Below the pieces are notes generated by a model. The model searched no databases. It was given only the letters and a program-made list of their open reading frames with translations, and was not told the DNA's origin. The position numbers and the translations under genes are program-made. Of a stretch of DNA of 64,000 nucleotides, positions 1-12,380 are shown in pieces (positions within the stretch are counted from its first letter, which is position 1; every line of letters starts with the position of its first letter). Origin of the DNA: Yponomeuta sedellus (taxonomy: Eukaryota > Arthropoda > Insecta > Lepidoptera > Yponomeutidae); assembly GCA_934045075.1 (NCBI GenBank), contig OW203725.1, positions 25,273,714 to 25,337,713 on the forward strand, read 5' to 3'.

Positions 1-2366
1 CATAAAACAAAATTTTGATATGAAACTATTTTAAGCCGGATAAAGACTTATGAATACAGAGAAAATCTCAGACAAGTAGCACTGACAAGTATAAAATACA
101 AGATAGAACAATAGAAAATAAAATAATAGTAAATAAAACTATGACATTTACTGAATGAGTTCTGAGGAGTTAATACAGAGGTCTCACAGGTCTCCTTCTG
201 GGACTGGCTACCCTGACGTGTTATTTATAACTTTCAATTCGTTGAATATTTAAAAAACATTGTTAAACAGGAATATAAGTAAAAAAAAAGAAAATATTGT
301 GAAACACAAAAATAGGTAGGTACCTATTAGACGGAAAAAGTACATGAAATAATTACTTTAGTATTAGCAGAAACAAAGACGGATTCAGTAAATATGGTAG
401 GGGCTTCCGTTTTGGGAAATAATTATAAAAAAAAATAAATCATGAACTAGAAACACACAAAATTCAATGTGGAAAACAAGACTGTGATATTGTAAATCAA
501 ATTTGTAAACAAAGAAAAAGGCAGATAAGGGAAGAGTTTGGAAATTGCCTGAGGTCTCCGTTTTGGGACTGGTTACCCTGTCGTGTGACCTATAAACAAT
601 AATGATAAAGAGGTTTTTGGGACTGGTTACCCTGATGTGTGACCTAATATTTCAAGGTGAAAGAAAAAAATGTTTCAGGAATTAATATGTATAGGTACAG
701 AGGTCTCCTTTTGGGACTGGTTACCCTGTCGTGTGACCAACCAATTCTACATACTACGAAAATTGCTTAGTTTCAAAAATTAATGAATAATAATATTTCG
801 AGGTCTCCTTTTTGGGACTGGTTACCCTGTTGTGTGACCTGCCAGTTCTAGATACTGCGAAAATTACTTGCAGTTTCAAATATTACTGAATAATAATAAT
901 ATTTAGAGGTCTCCTTTTGGGACTGGTTACCCTGTCGTGTGACCAATGAACATAATAGAGAGGTCTCCTTTTGGGACTGGTTACCCTGTCGTGTGACCTA
1001 CCAATTCTACATACTGCGAAAATTGCTTAGTTTAAAAAAATTATGAATAATAATATTTAGAGGTCTCCTTTTTGGGACTGGTTACCCTGTCGTGTGACCA
1101 ATGAATATAATAGAGAGGTCTCCTTTTGGGACTGGTTACCCTGTTGTGTGACCTGCCAATTCTAGATTCTGCGAAAATTACTTACAATTTCAAAAATTAA
1201 TGGATAATTAATAATATTTAGAGGTCTCCTTTTTGGGACTGGTCACCCTGCCGTGTGACCTTTAAATAAAATAATTTATTTTGGCACAAAATCCTTTAAA
1301 ATAATGTTAACATATTACTCGTATAGTAAAAGAATGAAATAAAAACAGAGACGTAAGGTTGACAATTGAATATCATTAAGTACACGATTGGAATGTCTGG
1401 TGCCACTGAACTTGAACTGCCTACGGTGCAAGATTCGCGTTACACATTGAGTCAAAGACAGTTTTAAGCAATAATAGTATGACCTAGATAATAAGTTGAG
1501 AGTCACAATTAAAGGTTGTCACGTATATGGAACTTTTGATTCTAAAATGAAATATAAATCAGAGGACAAAACATAGAAATATGCAATAAAAATGGCAGAT
1601 GCATAAAAAGTTAACAAAATTACGATATTTGGAAATACAACAAAATAGGTAGAGTTACAAAAACACATTGACATGATATAAAAGTCGAATAAGAAAATAT
1701 CTCCACATAAAATAAATGTAAATTTGTAGTAAATTTAAATAATAACAGAACAGAAAAAGTTAAGAAACAGTAAGTACAAAAATTGCGTATAAACAGTGAA
1801 AAAAATTTAGCACTGAGAAATAATTTAAGACGCTTTGAAATTACCTACTATTAAACATACATACACAACACTGTGCTGATGCAGCGAATTTTGTCGAGTC
1901 GGCGAAGTATCAAGGTCAAATGCGGACGGCGACCCACGAAGTCATATGGCGAAGAAACGTGACCTCGTAGAGCACAAGATTCGGGACTCGCAGAATTTCA
2001 TCACTGGCAATGGGACCACTGTTTTTAGGAAACAGGAACAGTCGATGTAGATTGGCCCATGCTGCGGCCGGGGACCGTGTGACTCAGGAAGTCATATGAC
2101 GGCTCGGCAACCACGAAGTGATGAGGTGTTTCGGTTTCCACGGCGCAGGCTCCACACGTGGGGTGAAGACTCACTGTCGACCTCGGAACTGCAGTACATG
2201 GCGGCTGGTGTGGGCTCAAGCGCATGGGGCTGAGGCTTACCGTCGACCAAACATGATACGGGCTTCACTCGGGGGGTGAGAGCTTAACCTCGGAGCTGAG
2301 CGGCCGAGTTCTTGGTACAAGCTAAGCGAATTAGCTCAGTACCTATATCGCACTTCTGACACCAGT
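1..2366 (-). mobile_element. Non-coding internal region of the LTR element
   Basis: The internal region runs from the primer-binding site at 2,349-2,366 toward the left edge. No gag or pol frame is visible on either strand over 2.3 kb. Instead it holds spaced 39-bp repeats (180-1,262) and three blocks around 1,900-2,300 sharing phrases such as cacgaagtcatatg. This is what large non-autonomous LTR derivatives (LARD/TRIM class) look like; the end of the element is outside the window. Confidence 0.6.
180..1262. repeat. About ten interspersed copies of a 39-bp repeat
   Basis: The consensus begins gaggtctccttttgggact and ends ctggttaccctgtcgtgtga. Copies start near 180, 553, 611, 699, 801, 906, 960, 1,060, 1,116 and 1,220. 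Spacers are of two main kinds: about 62 nt (itself repeated, with ccaattctacatactgcg) and about 17 nt (aatgaacataatagag). The pattern is therefore a nested tandem array rather than unique spacers. It contains the palindrome ggttacc. Confidence 0.85.
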
Positions 2367-2672
2367 TGTTAGGCTGCGCAGGCTCCGGGGGTTGAAAATC
2401 ACATCACCACGTACACATTTGCAGTTTATTGATGGCACCGAAACACGTTATAATAATAATTTGTGAACAGAGTTACTAAAACGGACTACATCTTGATACT
2501 AAGTCTAATTACTGATGTTAAAGACTATGCATGACTGCTCTTGACTACTGTGACTACTGTGACTGTTGTGACTGCTATGACTGTTGCGCGATGTGCGCGG
2601 AAAAACGCTTTTATTTGCTCTTTAGTGCTGAGAATGACAAAATATAGGTGAGGCGGGGAACCGGACATAACA
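2367..2672 (-). mobile_element. LTR of a retrotransposon (5' LTR, minus orientation)
   Basis: On the minus strand the segment begins TGTTATGTCCGG and ends GCCTAACA, i.e. TG...CA termini, about 306 bp. It contains AATAAA-type motifs near the 3' side and a run of imperfect 9-bp repeats (cagtagtca-like, 2,528-2,585 on the plus strand). Immediately 3' is ACTGGTGTCAGAAGTGCG, a typical primer-binding-site-like block seen next to Ty3/gypsy-type LTRs. The flanking base run gtacg at 2,673 would be one target-site copy; the partner LTR is off the left edge. Confidence 0.75.
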
Positions 2673-2673
2673 G

Positions 2674-3228
2674 TACGATTCCGAAACTAAACAACAATCA
2701 ACAGTTTGGGTGTTTCAAAATGAGCCGAACCCTACGAAAGTGGCTCGTGCAAAAAGCACTGTAAAGCAAATGGTGGCCTGTTTTTTTGGTATTAATGGCC
2801 ATGTGGCTACAATACCACTGGAGAATCGCAGAACGGTTAATTCGGAGTGGTACTAGACCATTTGTTTGCCGGAAGTATTTGAAGAAATACGCCAAAACAA
2901 CCAGCGACGCAGAATCATACTTCACCATGACAATGCCAGCTGTCATACATCTCAGGAAACAACTACATTTTTGGATGGTCAAAAAATAGAATTGATGGGT
3001 CATCCACCGTACAGCCCTGATTTGGCTCCCAATGATTTCTATTTATTCCCAAATGTAAAGAATAAATTACGTGGTCAACGATTTTCGACCCGTGAAGATG
3101 CCGTAGATGCGTTCAAACAGCACGTTTTGGAGATACCTCAATCAAAGTGGAAAAAGTGTTTTACAAATTGGTTTCATCGAATGCAAAAGTGCATCGATCA
3201 TAGTGGAGAATACTTTGAAAAACAATAA
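2674..3228 (+). pseudogene. Mariner transposase, C-terminal part, broken
   Basis: The frame from 2,674 to the TAA at 3,226 shows mariner transposase blocks: KQMVACFFG, HHDNASCH and HPPYSPDLAPNDFYLFP, ending HSGEYFEKQ. The last two catalytic aspartates are 34 residues apart, as in DD34D mariners. The first aspartate and the N-terminal helix-turn-helix are missing because an LTR element interrupts the gene immediately upstream. An in-frame TAG at 2,854 is a second lesion, so the copy is inactive. Confidence 0.9.
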
Positions 3229-3234
3229 AAGCAT

Positions 3235-6168
3235 ATTTAGCCATATACATTTGTTTATTTTTTCTATTCCGCATACATAAGTAGCAGCCCTCGTACAACA
3301 CGCAATGTGCAATATTTTAGCACAAGCTCAAGCAAGAAATATGTGATTCTGTCAACAGTTGAGAGGACATTGAATTGGTTAATGTAGCAGCCAAGAGGAG
3401 AAAACGTTATGAATGTCAAGTGGACCGAGTGGACGTAATGATTACAAAGGCTTTCTGTACATTCTACCAATTCGGTACGTATTAGGAATATGATCGGAGG
3501 TGTCTTGCCGCGACCGATTGATTAGCGCCGCGTGTCCGCCGCCTCCCGCTCTGGCCGGACCCTCTGATGATGTAATACGCTCTGCACGCATTGTTCACAC
3601 ACAACACAAGTATACTGAGTCGGGAAATGTTGCTTTCTATTCGAATCTATTGTGGGTATTGTCTCGCGTTTTCACACCCAATCTGAAGACGATCTTTTAT
3701 TGCTCATAATAGTCACTTTTAGGGTCTGCAACATCAAGCAGGCGCTGACAGAGCGTTACTTTTTTCCAATTCGCTAGAACACTGGGATCTGAATATCACG
3801 CAGTTAAATGCTCAGTTTTGTCAGAATATTAATTATGATGTGGTAGAATATGAAGTAACATTCCCGAACAAAGAAACCATAAAATAGAATGTAGAGCTTT
3901 CTGAATTAAGTTTACGATATGGAAGACTTCTGTTCGAAATACAAAAGCAGTACCTATCTTGAAAGATGTTTCTATTCGCGACTTAATTGAATTACAAGTT
4001 CACTACAAATCCATGAAATAAATCATATCTTGATATTGATTGCAGATTGAGGTGGTGATTGAATTTGAAAGAGTTTTATCACGATCCAGTGCAAACACTA
4101 GAAATACGGTAAGTATAAAAGTTTGCTTAATTATAAGGAATTATAAAATGTGCTCTAAGTTTATGACCAATTCTATCTGTATTTGTTACGAGCAAAAATT
4201 CCACTATAATAAAGTTAAGCAACTGTTAGTTTAGGAATGCAAAGAGTGGGCTCCAAGTTTTAGTAATGGCGGGGCACGTCAGAAGACAGGTTACATTCAA
4301 ATCTCAGCCAAATCCAAAATAAGTGATTTCAGTTCACACATATTCTGAGCCGCCTGATTATATTCCTGTTAAGGAACTGAATCTTCTACTTGGCCCCATT
4401 CGTGGCATTACCGTATGGAGGTGCGTGACGCACAGCAGCCGCATTAGAGAGAATAAAAATAAACCAGCGCCTGATTGCTCCATCCATCAGTCAAGTCTGA
4501 TTACCCGCGGCCCTACAAGAAGCTACGCGGTGGCAAAAAACACCATTTGTTACCGCAGAGAAAGTGAAAACAAATGACAGGGCAGGTCAAAACCTTCATG
4601 CTCCCTGCGGTGTAATAAGTTGAGGGATAGCCGTGCGGTGCATTATGGAACACGAAACATATTTGAGGCAATTTGTTAAGACTCATTTACACCTACCGCC
4701 ACATTGTTCTAGTTATATGGAGCAGTGGGGCCATCGATCGAGCATTTGGTTAGTAAGTTCAAGGCGTTCCAGTCGAGTATCACAATTTGTAGTTGTGCAA
4801 ACGAAAACAGAACCGTCTTGAAGCCTCACGACTCGATAAGCTTCGTAATGAAACAGATACTACGGATATCAAATGATGCTCTATGCCCAGGCCTCCGAAT
4901 TAAGAAGCTTTACGTCACCTCTTGGAGCAAACATCTGTCATACGCAAATCATGAGCTCAACGCACTTTCGTTTGCCTTAACTTGGGGAATTAGCCATTGA
5001 GATATGACATTTAGATCCTCGTTATAAGAGCCACAGTGGTGTCCAGTTGTTGTGGTCTCTGTTGACATAGTCGCAAGTGGGGTAAGCAAGGCTTAGCGCA
5101 TTGGCGGTCGTCAACAGGGCTCTCGGCCAGCCATGCGTATAGGGAGCTAGCCGCGCGGATTTGAGCGCAAATCGCGTATTATGATTAGAATTGCTCCTTC
5201 ATTTTACGGCTGGATGCTTCGGAAATAGTTCGGGGAATCGAGAACAGCAGTTCCTTTAGATATCTAGCACTACAGTTGAAGTGAAGAGTTCTGTAACTAT
5301 CTACAGATGAACTAGATTTAGATATTGAAAAAGGTACTTATGTCTTTTGATCTCATTTCTCGGGCTGAGATCACTGAAACGATTTAATACAGGTTAATGT
5401 AAACCATAAGCAAAATATTTAATGCAAGTTTAAAACATCTACTGAGAAATAGGGTTGCGGTTGTTTGTATAAAGTAGGCAAATCTGAGGTGAACGGAGAG
5501 TGATTTAAACCTCGTTGCTAAGGATTTACGACACCTCTACGCCGTTTTATTTGCCGAAATTGTTGATACATTGAATCATGTCGAAATATAGCGGTCTCTG
5601 CAGTTGTGCAATTTTTCAATTGCTTCGCCCAAATGTGAAAGGTTTTAATGGAGCGTGGTGAATTTGGTGAAAACTAAAAGGACCCTTAAATAAGTGCCGT
5701 CTTCCTTATCGGCGTGTAAGCACTATAGTCGACTCAGCGGCTGACCCGTGGGTCACAAAATTAGTACCCACGCAGCCGCCCTAATACGGCGTGCCCACGC
5801 CCCTAGCGGACGCGCGCGATGATATTATATCTTCCTCATGGCTTTAATTTGTATTTATTGCATATAACGGTGCGCAGTTTGTTTTGCGCGGTCTGTGGGA
5901 GTGAAGCGCAGGGCTATAACTGGGTTCCGGGTTCCATCCCGTCCACATCAAAGATGCGAGGTTGACAGCTACATTGCCTATAGATTGGCTAATATCAATC
6001 AAGGCAAGCTGTCCACCGCAAGGGATTGTAAACAGTAAGCCTGGATGAAGCCAAAGAGGCGTGGCATTACTCATTAGGCAAAGCTAGTATCTACCTATTT
6101 CTATACGAAACATGAAAAGTGTGGTTTCTAAAATATTCAAATTGTGAAGGCTGTATGACTCATTGACT
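3235..6168. other. No recognisable gene; AT-rich intergenic sequence
   Basis: The mariner 3' flank extends to about 3,300. I see no conserved coding frame here. The 91-codon plus-strand frame at 4,725-5,000 faintly resembles the N-terminal part of mariner-like proteins (SIEHLVSKFKAF) but the match is too weak to call. The rest is unassigned. Confidence 0.5.
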
Positions 6169-6178
6169 GATTGAAGAT

Positions 6179-6275
6179 AATTAAAACTGTTTTTATACGG
6201 ATTTATGCTCGTTTATTACATTTTTACAATTTTCCGACGTTTCGGCACTTTTTCAGGTGCCGTGGTCCCGGATGA
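6179..6275 (-). mobile_element. 5'-truncated copy of short inverted-type retroposon family B
   Basis: On the minus strand the copy starts ATCCGGGACCACGGCACC, contains GTGCCGAAACGTCGG and ends AAAACAGTTTTAATT. The same sequence ends the copies at 47.7 and 60.2 kb. The 10-bp duplication gattgaagat flanks it (6,169-6,178 and from 6,276), so this is a complete insertion of a truncated copy. Confidence 0.7.
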
Positions 6276-6699
6276 TTGAAGATGTTTATTGAAAATAAAA
6301 ATACAAGAGTAGTTTCTGCCAAACTGCATAGGTAATGGTTTGTTGGCAGTTACTATTAGTTTTAGAATTTATATTATAATTGACTGTTTAATGTATGATT
6401 TGATTAACTATTAGAGATATTAGAATTAATCAATTTGTGACCTGTATTTTTTCGTATCTTAATTACATATATAAATTTATATGGATCTCCATCTGAAATA
6501 TTTCATTTCATTACTCTTAAATATTAGTGATGTTAGACACAAAAACTAAAAAATATATTTGAATCTCCCTACCGTAGTGTCCTCTATTACTTGCCTTACG
6601 GTAGGGTTCAATACATCGTGCGATACATTAACATATTAAAATTTCGGAACTAGATTTAAACGTTACTTTATTAGGTCTTCTTCTTCTTCTTCTTCTTCT

Positions 6700-6853
6700 T
6701 CTTCAGGCTATATTAGTCCACTGCTGGACATAGCCTTCCCCTAATGAGGAGGACGATCTGCGAAAAACGGACAGGCAGATGCTGGATGCGGCAAGCTGAA
6801 GACAGGGCGCTATGGCGCTCATTAGGGGAGGGCTATGTCCAGCAGTGGACTAT
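6700..6853 (+). mobile_element. Non-LTR retrotransposon 3' ends in inverted arrangement
   Basis: The left part carries agtccactgctggacatag in one orientation and the right part its reverse complement. In the plus frame the right part translates as CWMRQAEDRALWRSLGEGY followed by VQQWT, the C-terminal end of a LINE ORF2. A (tct/ctt)n stretch precedes it at 6,680-6,705. Related tails occur at 25.5, 54.15 and 59.3 kb. Confidence 0.65.
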
Positions 6854-6859
6854 TAGGTC

Positions 6860-7570
6860 TTACATGGGGAAAATAATCCACAATCATATGGAGTAGGACA
6901 TAACGTATCAGGGGAATGTTTCATAGAACTACAATACGTGGTATACTATGGCAATTCCATGTACGTTGCAAAGTCGATTAACCCACAGATAAACAAGTAG
7001 GAAGACTAGTCTGCCCAATGTACGTAGAATAGTCATAATAAACTACGAATTGTAGTTTTATGAAACGCGGGCTGAATCTGCAGCATAAGAGAGAGTGTTC
7101 GGTAGCTTTGATTTCCTAAAAATGGTGCATATTTGAACGACATTCGTTACAATTCTGGGCAAGTAAGCAAGACCCATTTCTCTTTAATCTGGAGGCTGAT
7201 AGCGTCCGCGCAAATCGCCGGTTGCCGTTGGTTCGCCGAAGCCCGCACGCGGAGCGCCCGCGGCCGCTCTAACAAGATCCTATGCTGTTAGGCTAATGAA
7301 GGCCGCTCCACCGACTTGCAAAAGAAACTTGGGAGACCGTCCTCGGTACAAGAATAGGGAATCTAGCAAGGGATGAGAACTTTGAAAGATAATAACCTGT
7401 GTTGGAGAAATTTACAAGATTTAATCAAGAAAACATTAAAGTTTAGAAATTACTACATGGAAGAGGATTCGCTTGTGAATAAAAACTGTAGTGGTATGTT
7501 TTTTTCATCCTACTATCTCACCAAGATTATATCAAAAGAAGAGCCGTTTACTGCTGATTAAAACAACCCC
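6860..7570. other. Unassigned intergenic sequence
   Basis: No gene or repeat family recognised. A short GC-rich block (7,200-7,270, with ccgcggccgctct) stands out from the AT-rich surroundings but has no coding signal. Confidence 0.4.
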
Positions 7571-7579
7571 CAACAACAT

Positions 7580-8210
7580 CTTATTAACGCGATCGATAGC
7601 GATCTGGCCGCGTCGAATCACATGTAAATGTATTCCGCCCGATGAAGGTATCGGACAAAAATCACTCTCCGGCCGCGGCCATTAGCGATAGCCATCTACA
7701 CTGCAAGCGGCGGCCGCGATACCGATCTGCTCAGGCTAACCGCGCACTATGCTGGTGCGATTGAAAACTGACCCCATGTTATGACAGGGAAGATCTAAAC
7801 ACAAGATAGGTACCTAAAGGCATCCGATGAATGTGAAGACGAATCAATAACCTGACGCAAAGTCAAGATGCAATCTTCGCGTTGGTCAATTTCGCGAGAC
7901 CGCGACGATGGGGCCATAAATAAGGAGCCGCGGGTGACGGACGGACGGACGGGCCCGCGGCGACTTTGTGCTCAAAATCATCAGCAATTACACCCGACGC
8001 CTTGCGGCCAGACCACAAGGGTGGGATTCCCGTGCAAGGGCCGGCAATTAATCAGAACACAGGTGGGAATTTAAAGCATCCACCACCGTTAGCTTAATGC
8101 CGATCGTCTGGATTGCCGGCGGAAATTATCATAACGGTGACAATGTGCAAATTGGACAAGAGCTGGTGCGAGGGCTTCCGTGCGTGACAAGAAATTAGAG
8201 CACCAACTAG
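7580..8210. promoter_or_regulatory. Putative cis-regulatory region with kappaB-, Runt- and homeodomain-like sites
   Basis: A CpG-richer stretch without a coding frame or repeat similarity. Visible motifs are a palindromic kappaB-type site gggattccc (8,023-8,031), a second half-like gggaattt (8,065-8,072), gaccaca (Runt-type, about 8,011), and caattaatca (homeodomain-type, 8,045-8,054). A gatcgatagcgatc block lies near 7,592. Motif clustering suggests an enhancer; this is inference from motif matching only. Confidence 0.25.
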
Positions 8211-8229
8211 ACAGGTAATAAATAATACA

Positions 8230-11200
8230 CGTAGAGGTTGTTGTTGCAGACAGTTTCACCTCCTTTTTATTATTCTATGTTTTTACTGTCATATTTGTCA
8301 ACCACGCCGTCTCAGACCATTTTGTAGCCTACATTTTCCAATAAATCTATTCTTAGCGTTTTCCTTAGTTTCTCTTCAGTTTTCTTGCACAGTCCACCCG
8401 TACACCTAACAGTTGTGTTTGAACTCAAGCGTGGATTACATCCTTATTCGAACTCACTTGATTCTAAAATGTCTTTTTCTATTTCATGATAATTTCATCT
8501 TATAGTAAAGGTTGGTCAGACTGATTTACTCGACGGCTCATTGACACGTCAATAACGATCAATTTGGTGATTTGGCTCATCAAAACTTGGCTCATCAAGG
8601 ACAATAGAACTCAAAATTTCAACAGTCCTAACGCGCAGCAGCTATAGCCGTGCAATTGAAAGGCGTCCTTTTGGTTTCATTTACTCCGTGACCAAACTGT
8701 CCACAGGAATAACTTTTTTAGAAGCTGCGACAGACCGCAGACTAAACAGAAAATAAAACCTGGTTTTATTAAGCCTGGCTTTATTTTCGTGCCACCCATG
8801 CCGCAGGTAAGGGCGTTGCGATAGAGCAGACGCTTGACGTGAGATATGTCTGTCTTGCAACAATTAGTGGAGTACTTCCACCTCCAGTAATGTGAATTAG
8901 TTATTGCCAAACGATGGCGCCACTCCTAATATGGCGCTTGAGGCGTGATTTGTCTATGTACAAATGCGAATGAGGAATTGCGGCGTGTGCGCAGGTCACG
9001 AGACAAGTCCTCTGTATAGAATGCGAAACACATGGATACGTGATAAGGTTGCAAAAAGCTTGCCTCGTTATTGATGCATTGGAGCAATGATCAAATGCAA
9101 AACGTGTAAGATCAGATAAGGTCCATCGTATCTGGATCCGTGAGAGATTTTAAGATCGTCGGTGGTCCCGGCCCGTCATTGTTACATGATTCGGCCCGTC
9201 ATCAATCTAGCTGTAGACTAACATGCCATCCATCCCTGCATAGTCCATAGTGCTGTCCTGACTAGAGGCTCGCGCTAAGGTCCCTAGCAAAGTTGTACCC
9301 CAGAAGGTTTTGTTCAGCTGCTATGGCGCGACGGCATAGCAAGTTCTTACCCCTGCCCCTGAGGCACGATACCGCGATAAACGTTTTCAATTTCCTCTTC
9401 TTCTCAGGGCCATCTTAGACTGTATGGTAAAATAATGCGAGATGACGCATATGTTCTGTCCTCGATTCACTATTTCGGGATGAATGTTTTTATCTTCCAG
9501 TGGACCTTTTTAGCGGCTAATCGATAGGAAGGGTTAGCCTCAAAAAGATACATCACAAGTCAGTGACACGTAAGTAAAAGTGACTACAAATCTTAGCTAA
9601 TTAAAGGAAGAACCTACAATAGTCGTGAGTTTTCCTTTTCTGTGTTATTTTCTTCTGTGGCTCGAATGTCGTCAAATAATTAAATAATAAATCTGCCGCA
9701 GTCGGTATCGATCCGCCGGCCCCGAGCGAGGGGACAAGTGCACGGTTGTGGGCGGAGAAGTTTCATTCAACAGTGCGATCAACCGCCCAATACAATTTGC
9801 GTATGTTTTTCGACTTTAGTACTGTAACGCTGTAGTTATTGAAACTCTAGATTTACGATAATACTTTCTTTTTATTTATCTTTTTTATCACCAAAACCTA
9901 TCCTAGCTGCGAGTCTCAACACGACTGACACCTACCTAAAACAAAACGTAACGATATTCTTTTAAATAATTCAAACTCTGCTAGACGGCTACGCCAGCCA
10001 GCTACTATAAAGAAGTATCGTTACAGTACTATGAAAGAGCCTTAGTTTTTTTGTGAATTTTCGCTACACATATGACAAGTCACTTTTTTGATTTTTCAGG
10101 ATGCCTATCAAGTTGAGGAAAATGGGTGGTAGTAAAAGAGGTGGACAATTAAGCAATCCTACTACAGTTCTGTATTTTTCCTCTTGAGGTAGACCACCCT
10201 GACCATCAAAACATGCGCGTCGAATTAAGTAGAACCTCCTTCTATTTCAAGTCGGTTAAAAAGTAGGTGAGTAAAGTTTCCTACTTTTTAACCGAGTTCT
10301 CGAACTTAGACCACATTTCAGAGAATCCGGATACGTTCCTGAGCTTTTGTAGTTCTTCCAAGTCGGCTAATTACGCTCGATAATTGTCCGTGTTCAATCC
10401 CACGCAGCGCTATTCAGAGTCGAATGAGTGGTTCTCCGATCGATTAACTCAATATAGTTTTTGTAACCTCAAGGCACGGTATCCCGCAAGAAGTGGTCGT
10501 GTCAGAATATTCGATGTTATTGCCGTATAAGACTAAATGAAACGTAGCTACATGGCACGCTTGCAATCCTCGTTTACGACATATCTTACAGCCGACATTA
10601 GCTTTTATGGACACAGTTCTCAATAATGAAATCTACAGTCGCATATAGAGTAGGTAAGTCAAAGATGCATCGTATTGTTAAGCAGGGACAAGAGTTGTGT
10701 GTAAGTTATTACTATGCGTGAAAGAAACGCAACAAAGATCCCTAAAATCTGGCACACTCTAGAGCATAGAGAGACATGAATTTCTCTACGTCCGAAATGG
10801 TTATTTATGAGTAATGTTATAGGTGTAATGAATGGCTTGACCGATTTCTCGCTCATCTGCCTCTTTTGTCATACAATTACTACTCGTGTAAAAATGAGTT
10901 TAACCTCGGTGACCCACCACGGCCGAGCGCGCGCGCTGAATGCCTGTCGTTTAGGGACCCGATTCGGACGCAAGTGTCTGTGATTTATAACCGCGGTTCG
11001 ATTGAGACATCATACGCATATTGTAGCGATCCTTACAGCCACACTCGAATAACAAAAGCTATAGGTAGAGATCTGTCAAATGTTACTTAGGATGGATTAC
11101 AAATTAACGTGAGTCTACATTCAATAATTGACTGGAAAAACATGCAGAAAACCTTTATTTAATTAAGCTAGGGACCAAGCTTTAGAACAGTACAAGTCCA

Positions 11201-11605
11201 CACATTCAAAGTTTTATCAGGAATGAGACAAGAACTAAGGTGATTGATATAGCTACCAAGATCAGTAAGTTTAAGTATCAAAGACAAAATAAGGACAATT
11301 CATATTTTACAGTTGTGTGTTGTAGGCTGAGATAACACCTGCCTCTCAACTAGCCGGCCGAAGAACAGATGGGGTAAAAGGGTTCGCGAATGGGAACCAC
11401 GAACTGGCAAACGCAAGACGCCCTCCAAAGCTCTGGAGCGAAGATCTAAGGTAGATTAATAGACTACCATCTCTTTAAAAAAATGTTGCATCTACGCAGC
11501 TATCTCGCGTTGCTGTAGCGGGTTAGCTATCTATAATTGATATACTTATTCATGAGACAGTAAAATCTTCTGTTCAAAAGTCGCAGAATAAGCCTGATCT
11601 ACATA
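8230..11605. other. Unassigned intergenic sequence with small inverted repeats
   Basis: No gene is supported. A 15-bp inverted repeat (cggttaaaaagtagg with its complement, 10,256-10,296) resembles the end motif of a small DNA element. A hairpin with aaaataaa arms sits near 8,747-8,785. Remaining sequence shows nothing recognisable. Confidence 0.4.
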
Positions 11606-11610
11606 CAATG

Positions 11611-12163
11611 GCCGGTTTCACATTGGACGATAACGGTAAAGACACGACATCGTTGAAAGAAAAAATAAAGAAGACATTTATTTTCGTTGGATTAGTATCA
11701 TAGCTTCATTGAAATTTCCAATTTAGATGGGCACGCACGCGTTCTAATTAAGGCCATTCTCTCTCTCGAAGAGAAGGCTCCCTGCCTGCAGTGGGACGTA
11801 TATAGGTTACGTAATATAAAAGCATTCATACAACGTTTTCGTAAAGGTCTTAGGAAATGTATGGAACTACCGGTTTTTTTTTATTGTTCGTCTTATATTC
11901 CAAGGTCATGTTACCTGTCTTATTGCACATCTGCATTTTATTGTACTGGTGCCCATGATACAGTGTAATTCAACTCTAGATTAGGTACCAACGGACCATC
12001 CTTATATTCAAAGGAACTAGATTTATATATTGTACCCACAAAGTTAATAAGTAAAGAAAAATTGTACTTCACTTTTTATGAACAATAAATAATTTTTATC
12101 TTTTTATCTTGTCTTATCACATGATGCCGTGTCGATACCGTTATCGTCAAATGTGAAACCGGG
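11611..12163. mobile_element. Non-autonomous DNA transposon with long TIRs
   Basis: The ends are inverted repeats of about 40 bp. The left starts gccggtttcacattggac and gataacggta follows; the right end reads the same in reverse with a few changes. The 5-bp caatg occurs directly outside both ends (11,606-11,610 and 12,164-12,168), a likely target-site duplication. No transposase frame is present in the 553 bp. Confidence 0.7.
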
Positions 12164-12380
12164 CAATGTTTGATCTGATTGATAGCACCGTTGCGGTACC
12201 ACACTAGGCAAAGATAAGGCAATTGATTGCCGATGGCTTTGTTTAGCTTGGAGCGACTTTCACCCGTGATGGATCAGCAACTACTCGACGCGCACAGAAC
12301 AAAAGGTACAATGAAAGCCAGCTGTTCAAAGTTGAAGACGACAGGATTAAAAGTGGACTCGTTTTAGATCAATGAAACGA

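Noticed and set aside
180..1262. Regularly spaced 39-bp repeats resembling a CRISPR array
   Set aside because: Spacers are themselves repeated, lengths vary from about 17 to 65 nt, there is no cas gene, and the surroundings are an LTR element in an insect genome.
4725..5000. 91-codon frame as a transposase N-terminus
   Set aside because: Only a vague similarity to SIE.LV.KF-type segments; no helix-turn-helix continuation or catalytic residues.
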